Part shown: positions 45,146-54,200 of the stretch, piece by piece
Position numbering within the stretch: the stretch's first letter is position 1
Layout: every line of letters starts with the position of its first letter
Source: Pelagibius sp. CAU 1746
Lineage (GTDB): Bacteria > Pseudomonadota > Alphaproteobacteria > Kiloniellales > Kiloniellaceae
Reading direction: 5' to 3'
NCBI RefSeq assembly: GCF_039839785.1
Contig: NZ_JBDOQT010000001.1
Location: forward strand, 186,001 to 250,000
Length of the DNA stretch: 64,000 bases
The notes under the pieces: model-generated
Told to the model about the DNA's origin: nothing
Database searches by the model: none
What the model saw: only the letters and a program-made list of their open reading frames with translations
Program-made: the position numbers and the translations under genes

Positions 45146-46725
45146 TCGGCGAACTCCCGCTGGCTGCCTGCCGCACTTCTCGCCGCCTCGTCCCGGCTCA
45201 GCGGACGCACCTTGTCATAGGACGGCTGCTCGGCGAGTTGCGCGGCGAAGGCGGCGGCCTCCCGCCGCAGCCTGGCCCCTTCGCTGGGCCCGGCCCAAAT
45301 CACTTGCAGGCGTTCGCGCGGCACCCGCTCGCGCAGGAAGGGGTCGCGCTGGCGGGCGATGCGCTGGCGCATCCATTCGCCGCCCAAGCGGTTCCAGCAT
45401 TCGCGTTCCGCGCAGCCGGCGATACATACGCCGTCGGCGAGACCGCGGCTGACAATGAAATCCAGCAGCGAGGGCGGCGCCATGGCGACGCAAGGCAGGA
45501 CGATGCGGCCTGCCTCGGGCCGTCCGCCGGCGCCGTGGGCGCAGGCCAGGGTGAGAACGCGTCCCGGCCCCGACAGGCCGGCCGCCGCCTCGATCGCCTG
45601 CGCGCGCAGCTCGGCCAGGGAAAACGCCGGAAGGTCGATGCCTGTGATCAGGTCGCCCGAGCGGCGGAACGGAGTCGAGGAAGGACAGGCCCCCATGCAG
45701 ATGCCGCAGGCCACGCAGCGCTCCGCATTGACTTCCACCTCCAGCGGAAAGGGCGCGCCGTCGCTGCGCGGCACCAGGGTAATCGCCGAGTAGGGACAGT
45801 CGGCGACGCATCGTGCGCAGCCGTTGCAGTGATCCAGTGTCACCGCGGCAGCCGGCGCCTCGCGACGCGGAGGCAACCATGGCAGGCCGACCAGCACCAG
45901 AGTGAAAATCAGGGCCCCGGTCCAGATGACGCCCGCCGGCACCAATTCTATGACCGGATAGAGGCCGAGCAGGAACCAGTCGATGCCGACGCGGGCGGGC
46001 ACCGTCGCCAGGTCGGCGGGCGCCTGGGACGTCGCCGGCACCATAAACGACGCCGCGACGAGCGCGCCCAAGGTCAGCACGGAGAGACCGCGCGGCGGCT
46101 TGGTGCGGGCCTGGCTGATGCGCTGGATATGGATCCACATGACGAGCAGAAGCAGCAGCGGAATGGCGATGTGCAGGAACACCATCAGCGTGAAGAAGCG
46201 GCTGGAGAGGCTGTCCGGCGTCAGGAAATTGCGCGCGATGGGCTCGGCGAAGACCGGCAGGGCATCCAGCAGTTCGGTGGTTGTCAGGGCCACGTACTGC
46301 GCCAACTCGTCCCACACCAGCCAATAGCCGGTAATGCCCGAAAGATAGACGAACCACAGCACCGGCACACCGGTGATCCAGGAAAACCAGCGCCGCCCCC
46401 GATAGCGGTCGAAAACGAACTCGCGCAGCAGGTGGAGCAGCATTACCACGACCATGAGGTCCGAGGCGTAGCGGTGCAGGCTGCGGGCGACCCCGGCATG
46501 GAACCAGTGGTCTTCGGTCAGCCATTGCACCGAAGTATAGGCATCCACCACGCCGGTATCGAAGAAAATGAAGAGATAGATCCCCGTGCCCGCGACGATC
46601 CAGAACAGGAACCATCCCAACGACCCGAGGCTGGACAGCGGATTCCAATCGGGCCCGAACAACCGGTCGAGGCCGCGTTCGACCCGGTCGAAGCCGCGGC
46701 GCAGCGCGAAACGAAGTCCCGCCAT
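45142..46725 (-). CDS. Cytochrome b (N-terminal) - 2x[4Fe-4S] ferredoxin - MvhD/FlpD-like fusion
   Basis: A 527-residue membrane redox protein in three parts. Residues 1-210 are the N-terminal half of bc1-type cytochrome b with both heme ligand pairs, H84/H98 and H185/H199, each 14 apart. After two further membrane segments (about 213-285) come two 4Fe-4S motifs, C300-N-G-C-A-R-C-V-A-D-C-P and C337-V-A-C-G-I-C-M-G-A-C-P. Residues about 388-460 (L-P-C-V-A-M; I-A-G-C-A-E-R-E-C-W) resemble the MvhD/FlpD domain of hydrogenase/heterodisulfide reductase complexes. No Rieske or cytochrome c1 gene is adjacent. It may move electrons between quinone and a soluble carrier. It shares one base with SCO (TAATG). 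Confidence 0.82.
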   Translation of the reverse strand: MAGLRFALRRGFDRVERGLDRLFGPDWNPLSSLGSLGWFLFWIVAGTGIYLFIFFDTGVVDAYTSVQWLTEDHWFHAGVARSLHRYASDLMVVVMLLHLLREFVFDRYRGRRWFSWITGVPVLWFVYLSGITGYWLVWDELAQYVALTTTELLDALPVFAEPIARNFLTPDSLSSRFFTLMVFLHIAIPLLLLLVMWIHIQRISQARTKPPRGLSVLTLGALVAASFMVPATSQAPADLATVPARVGIDWFLLGLYPVIELVPAGVIWTGALIFTLVLVGLPWLPPRREAPAAAVTLDHCNGCARCVADCPYSAITLVPRSDGAPFPLEVEVNAERCVACGICMGACPSSTPFRRSGDLITGIDLPAFSLAELRAQAIEAAAGLSGPGRVLTLACAHGAGGRPEAGRIVLPCVAMAPPSLLDFIVSRGLADGVCIAGCAERECWNRLGGEWMRQRIARQRDPFLRERVPRERLQVIWAGPSEGARLRREAAAFAAQLAEQPSYDKVRPLSRDEAARSAAGSQREFAE

Positions 46726-47576
46726 TATGTCGCGCGCCCCGACTTGGCGAAGCGGCGATTGCCCAGCCAGAGGCGCAGGATAACGATGCCGGTGATCAGT
46801 AGCGACAGACCGCCGAAGAAGATGCCGAAAAAGATACCGTAGTCGAAGCGGTAGGCCCCGGTCAGCGGATTGTAGACCGTGCAGAGGAAGGCGACCCGGT
46901 CCCAGAGGTCGTCCGGTGCCAGGGACCGGGTGACTCTGCCCAGCACCAGGTCTTTCAAAGGTTCCATGAGCACCGGCAGCGGGAAGGTCTCGCCATAGAC
47001 CTGCCGGTAGACCCGTCCCTCGGCGTCCAGGATCGAGGTTTGGGTCACGTGATCGAAGCCGCCGGCCGCCGCCCGCCAGCTAAAGCCCAGCTCCGCCAGC
47101 AGCTCTTCCGTCGTATCGCTGTCGGCGCTGGCAAGGTGCCAGTCTTCGATGCCCTCCAGGCGGTGGGTGTTGGCGAAGGCGGCGAGCTGCGCCGGACGGT
47201 CCCGGCCGGCATCGAAGCCAAAGGTCAGAACCGCAAAGCTCCGCGGCCCCAGCGCCCGGCGCGCTTCGACGACGGCATCGCGCAGATGGTCGGTGGTGAT
47301 CGGGCAGACCGTACTGCAGCTCGTGAAGACCAGGGAGATCACGAGAGGCCGCCCGCGCAGCTCCGCCAGTGCCAGAGGCAAGCCATCTTGGTCGGTCAGC
47401 ACATGCTCCCCGACGCTGCCGCCAATCGCGGCCTGGCTGCGCTCGTAAGCGGCGCGCGCGTCCAGCTTGGGCTCGGCCGCGGGCGCCGGGGCCGCAGCGG
47501 CGAGGAACCAGACAGTCCCCGCCGCCGCCGCCAGCAAGACGCCCCCTCTCGACCGTCCCCCGTTCAGAAGGCCCAT
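46725..47576 (-). CDS. SCO1/SenC-type copper chaperone with C-terminal membrane helix
   Basis: A 283-residue protein with a signal peptide (about 12-34), a thioredoxin-like domain carrying the copper motif C-S-T-V-C in F-T-S-C-S-T-V-C-P, and the ligand histidine in G-F-D-H-V-T-Q-T. A C-terminal hydrophobic helix (about 244-268, rich in F-F-G-I) is unusual; most SCO proteins are anchored only at the N terminus. It probably builds the CuA site of the subunit II encoded at 50207. It overlaps the ctaB gene by 13 bases. Confidence 0.88.
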   Translation of the reverse strand: MGLLNGGRSRGGVLLAAAAGTVWFLAAAAPAPAAEPKLDARAAYERSQAAIGGSVGEHVLTDQDGLPLALAELRGRPLVISLVFTSCSTVCPITTDHLRDAVVEARRALGPRSFAVLTFGFDAGRDRPAQLAAFANTHRLEGIEDWHLASADSDTTEELLAELGFSWRAAAGGFDHVTQTSILDAEGRVYRQVYGETFPLPVLMEPLKDLVLGRVTRSLAPDDLWDRVAFLCTVYNPLTGAYRFDYGIFFGIFFGGLSLLITGIVILRLWLGNRRFAKSGRAT

Positions 47577-48445
47577 CGGACGCCCTCGTCCAGGATCACA
47601 CCTAGAGCGAGCAGGGCAAACTGCAGCAGCGAGGCGCGGAAGGTCGCCATCGCCAGGTGGCGGTCCGGCCGGCGCATCAGACGCCAGCTCGCCCGCAGGA
47701 AAGGCAGCCCGCCGGCCGCGGCGAAGAGCCCGTAGACCGGCCCCATGCCGAGCAAGAGCGGCAGGAAGGACAAGGCCACCAGCGCCGCCACATGGCTGAA
47801 GATGGTCGGCCCCCAGAACCCCGGCTCGGTGACCACCGGCAGCATCGGCACCCGGGCGTCGCGGTAATCTTCGCTCCGGGCGGCCGCGAGACTCCAGAAA
47901 TGCGGCGGGGTCCAGAGGAAGAGAACGGTCGCCAGAACCACCGGTATCGGGCCGATCACCGGCTCCGTCGGCGCCGCCGCCGCAGCGGCTCCGGCGAGCA
48001 CGGCGAAACTGCCCGCGGCCCCGCCGATCACCACGTTCCACACGGTGCGCTTCTTCAGCCACACGGTGTAGACGAGGCCGTAGGTCGCGGCGCCCGAGAA
48101 CACCAGAACGCTGGCCAGGGTACCGCCCACCGAGTAGGCCATGAGCAGCGAGGCGGCCAGCAGAGCGGTGAAGGTGACCGGCCAGATCGCCCCCGCCTTC
48201 AGCGTTCCCTTGGCGAAGGGGCGGTTGCGGGTGCGCCTCATGAAGCGGTCGCTGTCGCGCTCGAGGTACTGGTTGAAGGCTCCCGCCGCGCCGGAGGCTC
48301 CCAGCACCGCGACGGCGAAGACCATGGCCTCCAGCGGACCCAAGGCCGGGCCGCCGGTCAGGATTCCGATCAGCGCCGCCAGGGCCACGAAAGAACCGAT
48401 CCGCAGTTTGAGGATCGAAACGGTCATCCTGAGCGCAACGATCAT
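47564..48445 (-). CDS. ctaB: Protoheme IX farnesyltransferase (heme O synthase)
   Basis: A 293-residue UbiA-family prenyltransferase with about nine membrane segments. The prenyl-diphosphate sites are N-Q-Y-L-E-R-D-S-D-R-F-M-R-R-T-R-N-R-P and the second-loop sequence Y-R-D-A-R-V-P-M-L-P; W-T-P-P-H-F-W is the CtaB signature. It makes heme O from heme B. Its location in a nitric-oxide-reductase-type operon suggests that the oxidoreductase contains heme O or a derivative. No ctaA (heme A synthase) is in the window. Confidence 0.92.
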   Translation of the reverse strand: MIVALRMTVSILKLRIGSFVALAALIGILTGGPALGPLEAMVFAVAVLGASGAAGAFNQYLERDSDRFMRRTRNRPFAKGTLKAGAIWPVTFTALLAASLLMAYSVGGTLASVLVFSGAATYGLVYTVWLKKRTVWNVVIGGAAGSFAVLAGAAAAAAPTEPVIGPIPVVLATVLFLWTPPHFWSLAAARSEDYRDARVPMLPVVTEPGFWGPTIFSHVAALVALSFLPLLLGMGPVYGLFAAAGGLPFLRASWRLMRRPDRHLAMATFRASLLQFALLALGVILDEGVRWAF

Positions 48446-48464
48446 GGCAGGGCTCTCCCTTGTC

Positions 48465-50195
48465 TCAGTGGAACAGCCAAAGCTCGGACAGATACTTCCA
48501 GTTCACGAAGTAGTAGAGCACGAAGGCGGTGAAGAAGATGGCGACGAGGATGATCGTGCCAGGCAGCTTCAACGTGCCTTCACTGCCGTACTGCGATACC
48601 GCTTCGCGTCCCTTGTCGTGCAGCGGGAAGACGAGCTTGGCCCCCGGACGGTCGAGCCGCGGCCCCGCGAGGATCGAAGCGACGACCACAACGATGAAGA
48701 TGATTCCGCCGACGGCGGCCAGGATCGCCGAGATTCCGTTCAGCCCCATCATCAGATAGGCCCCCGGCGCGAATTCGAAGGCATGGGCCGCGTCGGTCAG
48801 GGCCATGTCCCAATGGCGGCGCGCGACGCCCAGCGTTCCCGCCCCCATCATGAAGAGCGAAATACCGCCGGCGCCGAGACCGAAGAGGTAGGGCTGCCAG
48901 CGCGCCAGCCCCGGCCATATGATGTCGCGCTGAAAGATCAGGGGCACCACCAGATAGGTCATCGCCATGAAGGCCAGCGTCGTGCCGGCGACCACCGTGC
49001 CGTGGAAATGTCCGGGGACGTAGATGGTGTTGTGCATCAGCACGTTGAGCTGTTCGGTGCCCAGCACGACACCGGAGATTCCGCCGATGAAGCCGAACAT
49101 CACCAGCGAGAGGAACATGCCGGAAAAGGCCGGATTGCCCCAGGGCGCCTTGGTCAGCCATTCGAAGGCGCCGCGCGTGAAGCCGTTGCGGCGCTGCGCC
49201 GCCTCGATCGATCCGGGCACCGTCAGGCCGTGGACCATTGATCCCATGACCGCCAGATACATCATGTAGCTGGTGTTGACGATCTTCCATGTGGAGCTCA
49301 TGCCCGGCTCGGCCAGCAGATGGTGGGCGGAGGCGAGCTGCAGGAAGAGAATGTACATGAAGAAGGCCATGCGGCTGACCTTCTCCGACAGCGGCCGCGC
49401 GCCGACGACCAGGGCGCCGATGGCGTACCAGATGGCAACATGAGCCGAGACGTTGATCTGCTGCGAAGAGTGCCCCATGCCCCACCACACGACCTTGTAC
49501 ATCAGCGAATCGATCTCGGAGACCAGACCGACCGACCACAGCCAGGTGGGGATCAGGATGATGGCGCCCGAGGCCAGGGTGAAGACCGCGATGATGCCGG
49601 CCGTGATCGCGCCGAAGGTGACCAGCGGCACCGAACCGTCATAGGTCCGCTCGGCCTTCGCCACCACCAAGGTTCCGAAGAACACCATGACGCCGATCAG
49701 CGCCCCCACCGCGAAGATGATCAGCGATAGATAGAACCACTGCGATGCCATCATCGGCGGATAGGAGGTGAACATGACGGAGGAGTCGCCGCGCAGCACC
49801 GCGTAGTTCGCCATGACCGCGCCGACGATCATCAAGATGAAGGAAAGCCAGGCGAAACGCGGCGTGGCGAGCCGCGCCCCCAGCAGCACGGCGGAAGCGA
49901 AGTAGAGCACCGCGATCTCGAAGAAGATGATCCAGAACAGCAGCACGTTGGCGCCGTGTCCGGTCAGCACGAGATAGAAGAGTTCCGCCGGCAGCAGTTG
50001 GACCGCCGGCCAGCGCGTCAGGGCCACCAGAAGGCCCATCAGCCCGCCCAGCGCCAGGAAGACCACCGCCGCCACCGCGTTCACGCGGATCAGCAGTTCT
50101 GCGTTACGTTCGACCCTCAGGCCCGTGAAGCGGCAGGTGCGATAATTGGCTTCAACGCCGGGGGCCGCGAAGGCGCCTTCTTCAATCGTGGTCAT
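48465..50195 (-). CDS. Heme-copper superfamily subunit I lacking the cross-linked Tyr; probable eNOR/sNOR-type nitric oxide reductase
   Basis: A 576-residue protein with about twelve to fourteen membrane segments. Metal ligands are conserved: H80 and H398 for the low-spin heme, H396 for the high-spin heme (V-P-G-H-F-H), and H242, H291 and H292 for CuB. At the H-P-E-V-Y position of oxidases the sequence reads H242-S-S-Q-Q246, so the active-site Tyr is Gln. Oxygen reductases of the A and B type need that Tyr, while nitric oxide reductases lack it. Denitrification context, a DNR-type box before the operon and absence of norCB in the window all support NO reduction. It follows subunit II by 11 bp. 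Confidence 0.83.
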   Translation of the reverse strand: MTTIEEGAFAAPGVEANYRTCRFTGLRVERNAELLIRVNAVAAVVFLALGGLMGLLVALTRWPAVQLLPAELFYLVLTGHGANVLLFWIIFFEIAVLYFASAVLLGARLATPRFAWLSFILMIVGAVMANYAVLRGDSSVMFTSYPPMMASQWFYLSLIIFAVGALIGVMVFFGTLVVAKAERTYDGSVPLVTFGAITAGIIAVFTLASGAIILIPTWLWSVGLVSEIDSLMYKVVWWGMGHSSQQINVSAHVAIWYAIGALVVGARPLSEKVSRMAFFMYILFLQLASAHHLLAEPGMSSTWKIVNTSYMMYLAVMGSMVHGLTVPGSIEAAQRRNGFTRGAFEWLTKAPWGNPAFSGMFLSLVMFGFIGGISGVVLGTEQLNVLMHNTIYVPGHFHGTVVAGTTLAFMAMTYLVVPLIFQRDIIWPGLARWQPYLFGLGAGGISLFMMGAGTLGVARRHWDMALTDAAHAFEFAPGAYLMMGLNGISAILAAVGGIIFIVVVVASILAGPRLDRPGAKLVFPLHDKGREAVSQYGSEGTLKLPGTIILVAIFFTAFVLYYFVNWKYLSELWLFH

Positions 50196-50206
50196 GCCCT
50201 TACCCC

Positions 50207-50761
50207 TTACTCGACGACGCGGATGCGCCCTGTCATCGTGTGATGACCGATGCCGCAGAATTCGTTGCAGATGATGCCGAAGACGCCGCTGTCAGTCGGC
50301 GTCAGCGTCAAGACGTGCTCGTAGCCCGGATGGACCGAGATATTGATGTTGGTCGGCTGCAGGGAGAAGCCGTGCTGCCAGTCCGCCGACGACAGGTGAA
50401 TGCGGTAGCTCTGTCCCTTCTGCAGCTCCAGAATCGGCCAGAACTCCCACAGGCGGGCAACGATGTAGGCATCGCCGCCGGCCGGCGGGCGCACCACCGG
50501 CACACCCTCTTCCTCCAGCGGCTGGCCGTCCGCTCCGACGGCCTGATACTCCTCGGCAAAGGCTTCAACCTTCTCCACATAACTTTCCGGCCGGATACGG
50601 TAGGTCTCGGTCGAGAGGTTCTGCTCGCCGATGAAATGCCAGGCGATCATGAAGAAGAACATGAAGAGGCCCCAGAGGAAGGCGATGATGATCCAGCCCA
50701 GCTCGGTGCCGTGGATCGGTTCCTTCCACCAGAGGCGGTTTGTCGGTGGGGTAACGGCCAT
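50207..50761 (-). CDS. Subunit II with CuA centre of the NO reductase-like complex
   Basis: A 184-residue protein with one membrane anchor (about 21-43) and a cupredoxin domain. The CuA ligands are complete: H130 (D-W-Q-H-G-F), C165, E167 (backbone), C169, H173 and M176 in C-N-E-F-C-G-I-G-H-H-T-M. An acidic, proline-containing insert sits at about 75-95. CuA takes electrons from a soluble cytochrome c or cupredoxin; the class I cytochrome c at 42345 is a candidate. NorCB enzymes use a cytochrome c subunit instead, so this is not the classical cNOR. Confidence 0.9.
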   Translation of the reverse strand: MAVTPPTNRLWWKEPIHGTELGWIIIAFLWGLFMFFFMIAWHFIGEQNLSTETYRIRPESYVEKVEAFAEEYQAVGADGQPLEEEGVPVVRPPAGGDAYIVARLWEFWPILELQKGQSYRIHLSSADWQHGFSLQPTNINISVHPGYEHVLTLTPTDSGVFGIICNEFCGIGHHTMTGRIRVVE

Positions 50762-50788
50762 GATGCTGCCTCGCGAAAAGAAATGCCG

Positions 50789-50971
50789 CTAGTTGGCTAT
50801 GGGGACGGAAGCCACCTCCATCACGCCCCAGACGATGTAGAGGACAGCGGGGATCGTGACGCCGAGGAAGAGCAGGAGGAAAGGGTTGTCGAGAACGCGT
50901 TGCATGACCGGCACCGGCTCCTGTTTCGCCGTCTCGCCGCCACCCGTTTCCGCTGTGTCGCTGTCGTTCAT
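50789..50971 (-). CDS. Small single-span membrane protein, first gene of the NO reductase block
   Basis: A 60-residue protein: a polar N-terminal half with glycines and glutamates, then one membrane helix (about 28-52; F-L-L-L-F-L-G-V). ATG 50971 is chosen because GGGGGG is at the right distance; an ATG six bases upstream would abut it. Small accessory subunits are usual in heme-copper complexes. It lies 27 bp before subunit II. Confidence 0.72.
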   Translation of the reverse strand: MNDSDTAETGGGETAKQEPVPVMQRVLDNPFLLLFLGVTIPAVLYIVWGVMEVASVPIAN

Positions 50972-51153
50972 TCTCATCCCCCCTCAGGATCAGTGTCAGG
51001 ACAGCCGCCCCCTCCGGCGAAGCGGCCGCCACGCAGCAGGCACAGGCCGCGGCGGCTACACCCGCGTCAGCGGGCGTCACGACGGGCGCCTGCAGGAGTC
51101 CGGCGTGCGATTCCAACCGCCTCTCCATTCAGGCAGGTTTCGGCCGCTTGTAA

Positions 51154-51167
51154 TTGACTTTGGTCAA
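51154..51167. promoter_or_regulatory. FNR/DNR-type box 6 before the NO reductase block (TTGAC-TTTG-GTCAA)
   Basis: A perfect 5-4-5 dyad in the gap between the putA end and the small membrane protein gene. It lies 183-196 bp before the first start codon, so a start site about 41 bp from the centre (near 51119 on the minus strand) would leave a long leader of nearly 150 bases. I see no convincing gene in that leader. Confidence 0.72.
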
Positions 51168-51228
51168 GCGCCGGACTCCGAAAGCGGCAACTTCGCCACT
51201 CCGCCGGCATCGTGGGTGCGGGGAAAGA

Positions 51229-51257
51229 CCCGGCGCCGGCAGCCTGCCGGCGCCGGG
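51229..51257 (-). terminator. Hairpin terminator after putA
   Basis: A 13-bp perfect stem (CCCGGCGCCGGCA / TGCCGGCGCCGGG) with a three-base loop, six bases after the putA stop. On the minus strand GTCTTTCCCC follows, a weak T-stretch. It would isolate putA from the divergently placed NO reductase promoter. Confidence 0.75.
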
Positions 51258-51262
51258 CCCGG

Positions 51263-54200
51263 TCAGGGAGTCATGCCGCCGGCGAGAAGCGCGGCGTTGC
51301 CGCCCGACGCGGTGGTGTCGACGCAGAGATGGCGTTCGAAGAGAGCATGGGCGGTATCGGGCCGGCCGGTGACCAGCGGTACGATCGGCCCTTCGCGTTC
51401 CGCCAGAGCCAGCGCGTAGCTGCGGGCCGAGGCTTCGTCGCCCCACCAGACGACGGCGCCGAAGGGCGGCAGCTTGGCAAGACTCTCGGGCGCCAGCCGC
51501 CCCGCCACCGCCACGGCCCGGCCACCGAGCAGCTCGATCGCCGCGACCTGGTCGCGCGCGGCCGCCGCGCCCGGCCCGAGGCAGAGTACGGGCGGGCGAG
51601 GATAGGCGAACAGCCGGTTCAACTCGCCGGTGGGGCCCGGCAGGAGCCGCGACCAGACCGCCGCCTGTTCCTGCGGCGCCGTCAGCGCCGAGGCAACCCG
51701 TGCAGGGTCGGCGGGCAGGTCCTTTTCGAAGTCGTGCCTTACCGCCGGCCGGCGCGTGAAGCGCGGCAGGTAGTTCGGGCCGCCGGCCTTGGGCCCGGTG
51801 CCGGAAAGCCCCTCGCCGCCGAAAGGCTGGGACCCGACGATGGCGCCGATCTGATTGCGGTTGGCGTAGATGTTTCCGGCGAGCACCGTGTCGGCGATCT
51901 TCTGGACCCGGTCGTCGATACGCGTGTGCAGGCCGAAGGTCAGGCCATAGCCGGTCGCGTTGACCGCCGCGATGACCCGGTCGAGTTCCCGCGCTTTGAA
52001 GCTCGCCAGATGCAGCACCGGGCCGAAGACCTCGCGCTCCAGATCGCCGATCCCCTCGACCGCGATCAGCGCCGGCGCCACGAAATGCCCCTGCGCCGGC
52101 GCCTCGAGACGGTGGATCAGGCGGCCCTCCGCCTCGGCCTCAGCGACATAGGTTGAAATATCGGCCTGCGCCGCCGCCGTGATGACCGGCCCGACATCGG
52201 TGGAGAGCCGCCAGGGATCTCCCAATTCCAGCTCCCGCATCGCGCCGACGAGCATGTCGCGCAGGCTATCGGCGGTATCCTCCTGGACGTAGAGGCAGCG
52301 CAGCGCCGAGCAGCGCTGGCCGGCGGACTGAAAGGCGGAGGCCACGATGTCGCGCACCGCCTGCTCGGGCAGCGACGTGCTGTCGACGATCATGGCGTTG
52401 AGCCCGCCGGTCTCGGCGATCAGCGGCGTGCCGGGTTCGAGGTGTTGAGCGAGACTGCGCTGGATGGTCCGCGCGGTCGCGGTGGAGCCGGTGAAGGCCA
52501 CGCCGTTCACCCGGGGATCGGCGGTGAGCGCCGCGCCCACCACTCCGCCCCTGCCGGGAAGAAACTGCAGCGCCGATCGTGGAACCCCGGCCTCGTGCAG
52601 CCGCCGGACGCCCCAGGCGGCGATGGCCGGCGTCGCCTCCGCGGGCTTGGCCAGTACGCCGTTGCCGGCGGCCAGCGCGGCGGCGATCTGTCCGCTGAAG
52701 ATGGCCAACGGGAAGTTCCAGGGACTGATGCAGGTGAAGACTCCGCGCGGCGGTCCCGCCAGGTTCTCGGCCTCGCCGGCGTAGTAGCGCAGGAAATCGA
52801 CCGCTTCCCGCAGCTCCGCCACCGCATCGGCCAGCGTCTTGCCGGCCTCGCTCGCCAGCAGCGCGAAGATCTCGCCGAAGTCGCGTTCGTAGAGGTCCGA
52901 GGCGCGGCGCAGGACGGCGGCACGTTCGGCCGCCGGCGCATCCCACGGCCGCGCCGACGCCAAGGCCGTCGCCACATCCGCTTCACTGGCCCTGACGACC
53001 TCGCCGATGACCGCGCCGGTGGCGGGGTTGCGGGCGGCCTCCACCTCTCCGCCCTTCACGGGGCCGGCGAGCAGCGGTTCGACGCGCCAAGGCGCGAGGG
53101 GCCGGCGCGCCGCCTCGATCCGCGCCAGTTCCGTAACGTCGAAGAGGTCGAAGCCGCGCGCGTTCAGTCGCTCGGGCGCGAAGATCTCCGGTCCGGTCCT
53201 GACCACCGGCTCGAAGCGGCCCGGCGCGCCCTGCAGCGCCTCGAAGGGGCAGGCCGCCACCGCGCGGGCCGGCACGTTTTGGTCGACGATCTGGTTCACG
53301 AAGGAGGAGTTGGCGCCGTTCTCCAGAAGCCGGCGCACCAGGTAGGCGAGCAGGTCGCGGTGGGCGCCGACCGGCGCGTAGATGCGGCAGCGCGTGCCTT
53401 CCTCGGCATGAACGATATCGTGCAGCGCCTCGCCCATGCCGTGCAGGCGTTGAAATTCGAAGGCGGAGGTATCCCGGCCCTTCGCCATTTCGAGGATCGC
53501 GGCCACGGTGTGGGCGTTGTGGGTGGCGAATTGCGGATAGAGGCGGTCGGTGAGCTTCAACAGCTTGCGCGCGTTGCCCAGGTAGCTGACGTCGGTGGCG
53601 GCCTTGCGGGTGAAGACCGGGAAGTCCGCCAGCCCCTCGACCTGGGCGTGCTTGATCTCCGTGTCCCAATAGGCCCCCTTCACCAGCCGCACCATGAGGC
53701 GCCGGTCGTGACGCTGGGCCATGTCGTAGAGGCCGTCGATCACGTCCGGCGCACGGCGGCCGTAAGCCTGGACCACGACGCCGAAGCCGTCCCAGCCGGC
53801 GAGCGCGGGATCGGCCAGCACCGCCTCGATCACCTTCAGCGACAGGCCCAGGCGGTCGGCCTCCTCGGCGTCGATGTTGAGGCCCATGCCCGCCTGCGCG
53901 GCCTTGCGCGCGAGGTCGCGGACCACCGGCACCAGCTCGTCCATGATCCTGGCGGTCTTGGCCACCTCGTAGCGCGGATGCAGCGCCGAGAGCTTGACCG
54001 AGATGCCCGGATTGGCCGCGATCTCCGAAGCGGCGCAGGCGCCGGAGATGGCGGAGATGGCCTCCGAGTAGGCCTGGGCGTAGCGCGCCGCGTCACCCCG
54101 CGTCATCGCGGCCTCGCCCAGCATGTCGTAGGAATAGGTGAAGCCTTTTTCTTCCTTGCCCTGCGCGCGCGTCATCGCCGCTTCTATGTCCTGGCCCAGC

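Noticed and set aside
48465-50761. Cytochrome aa3 or ba3 oxygen reductase
   Set aside because: Subunit I lacks the active-site Tyr (H-S-S-Q-Q instead of H-P-E-V-Y) and there is no subunit III. The context is denitrification. CuA and heme O synthase alone would have suggested an oxidase.
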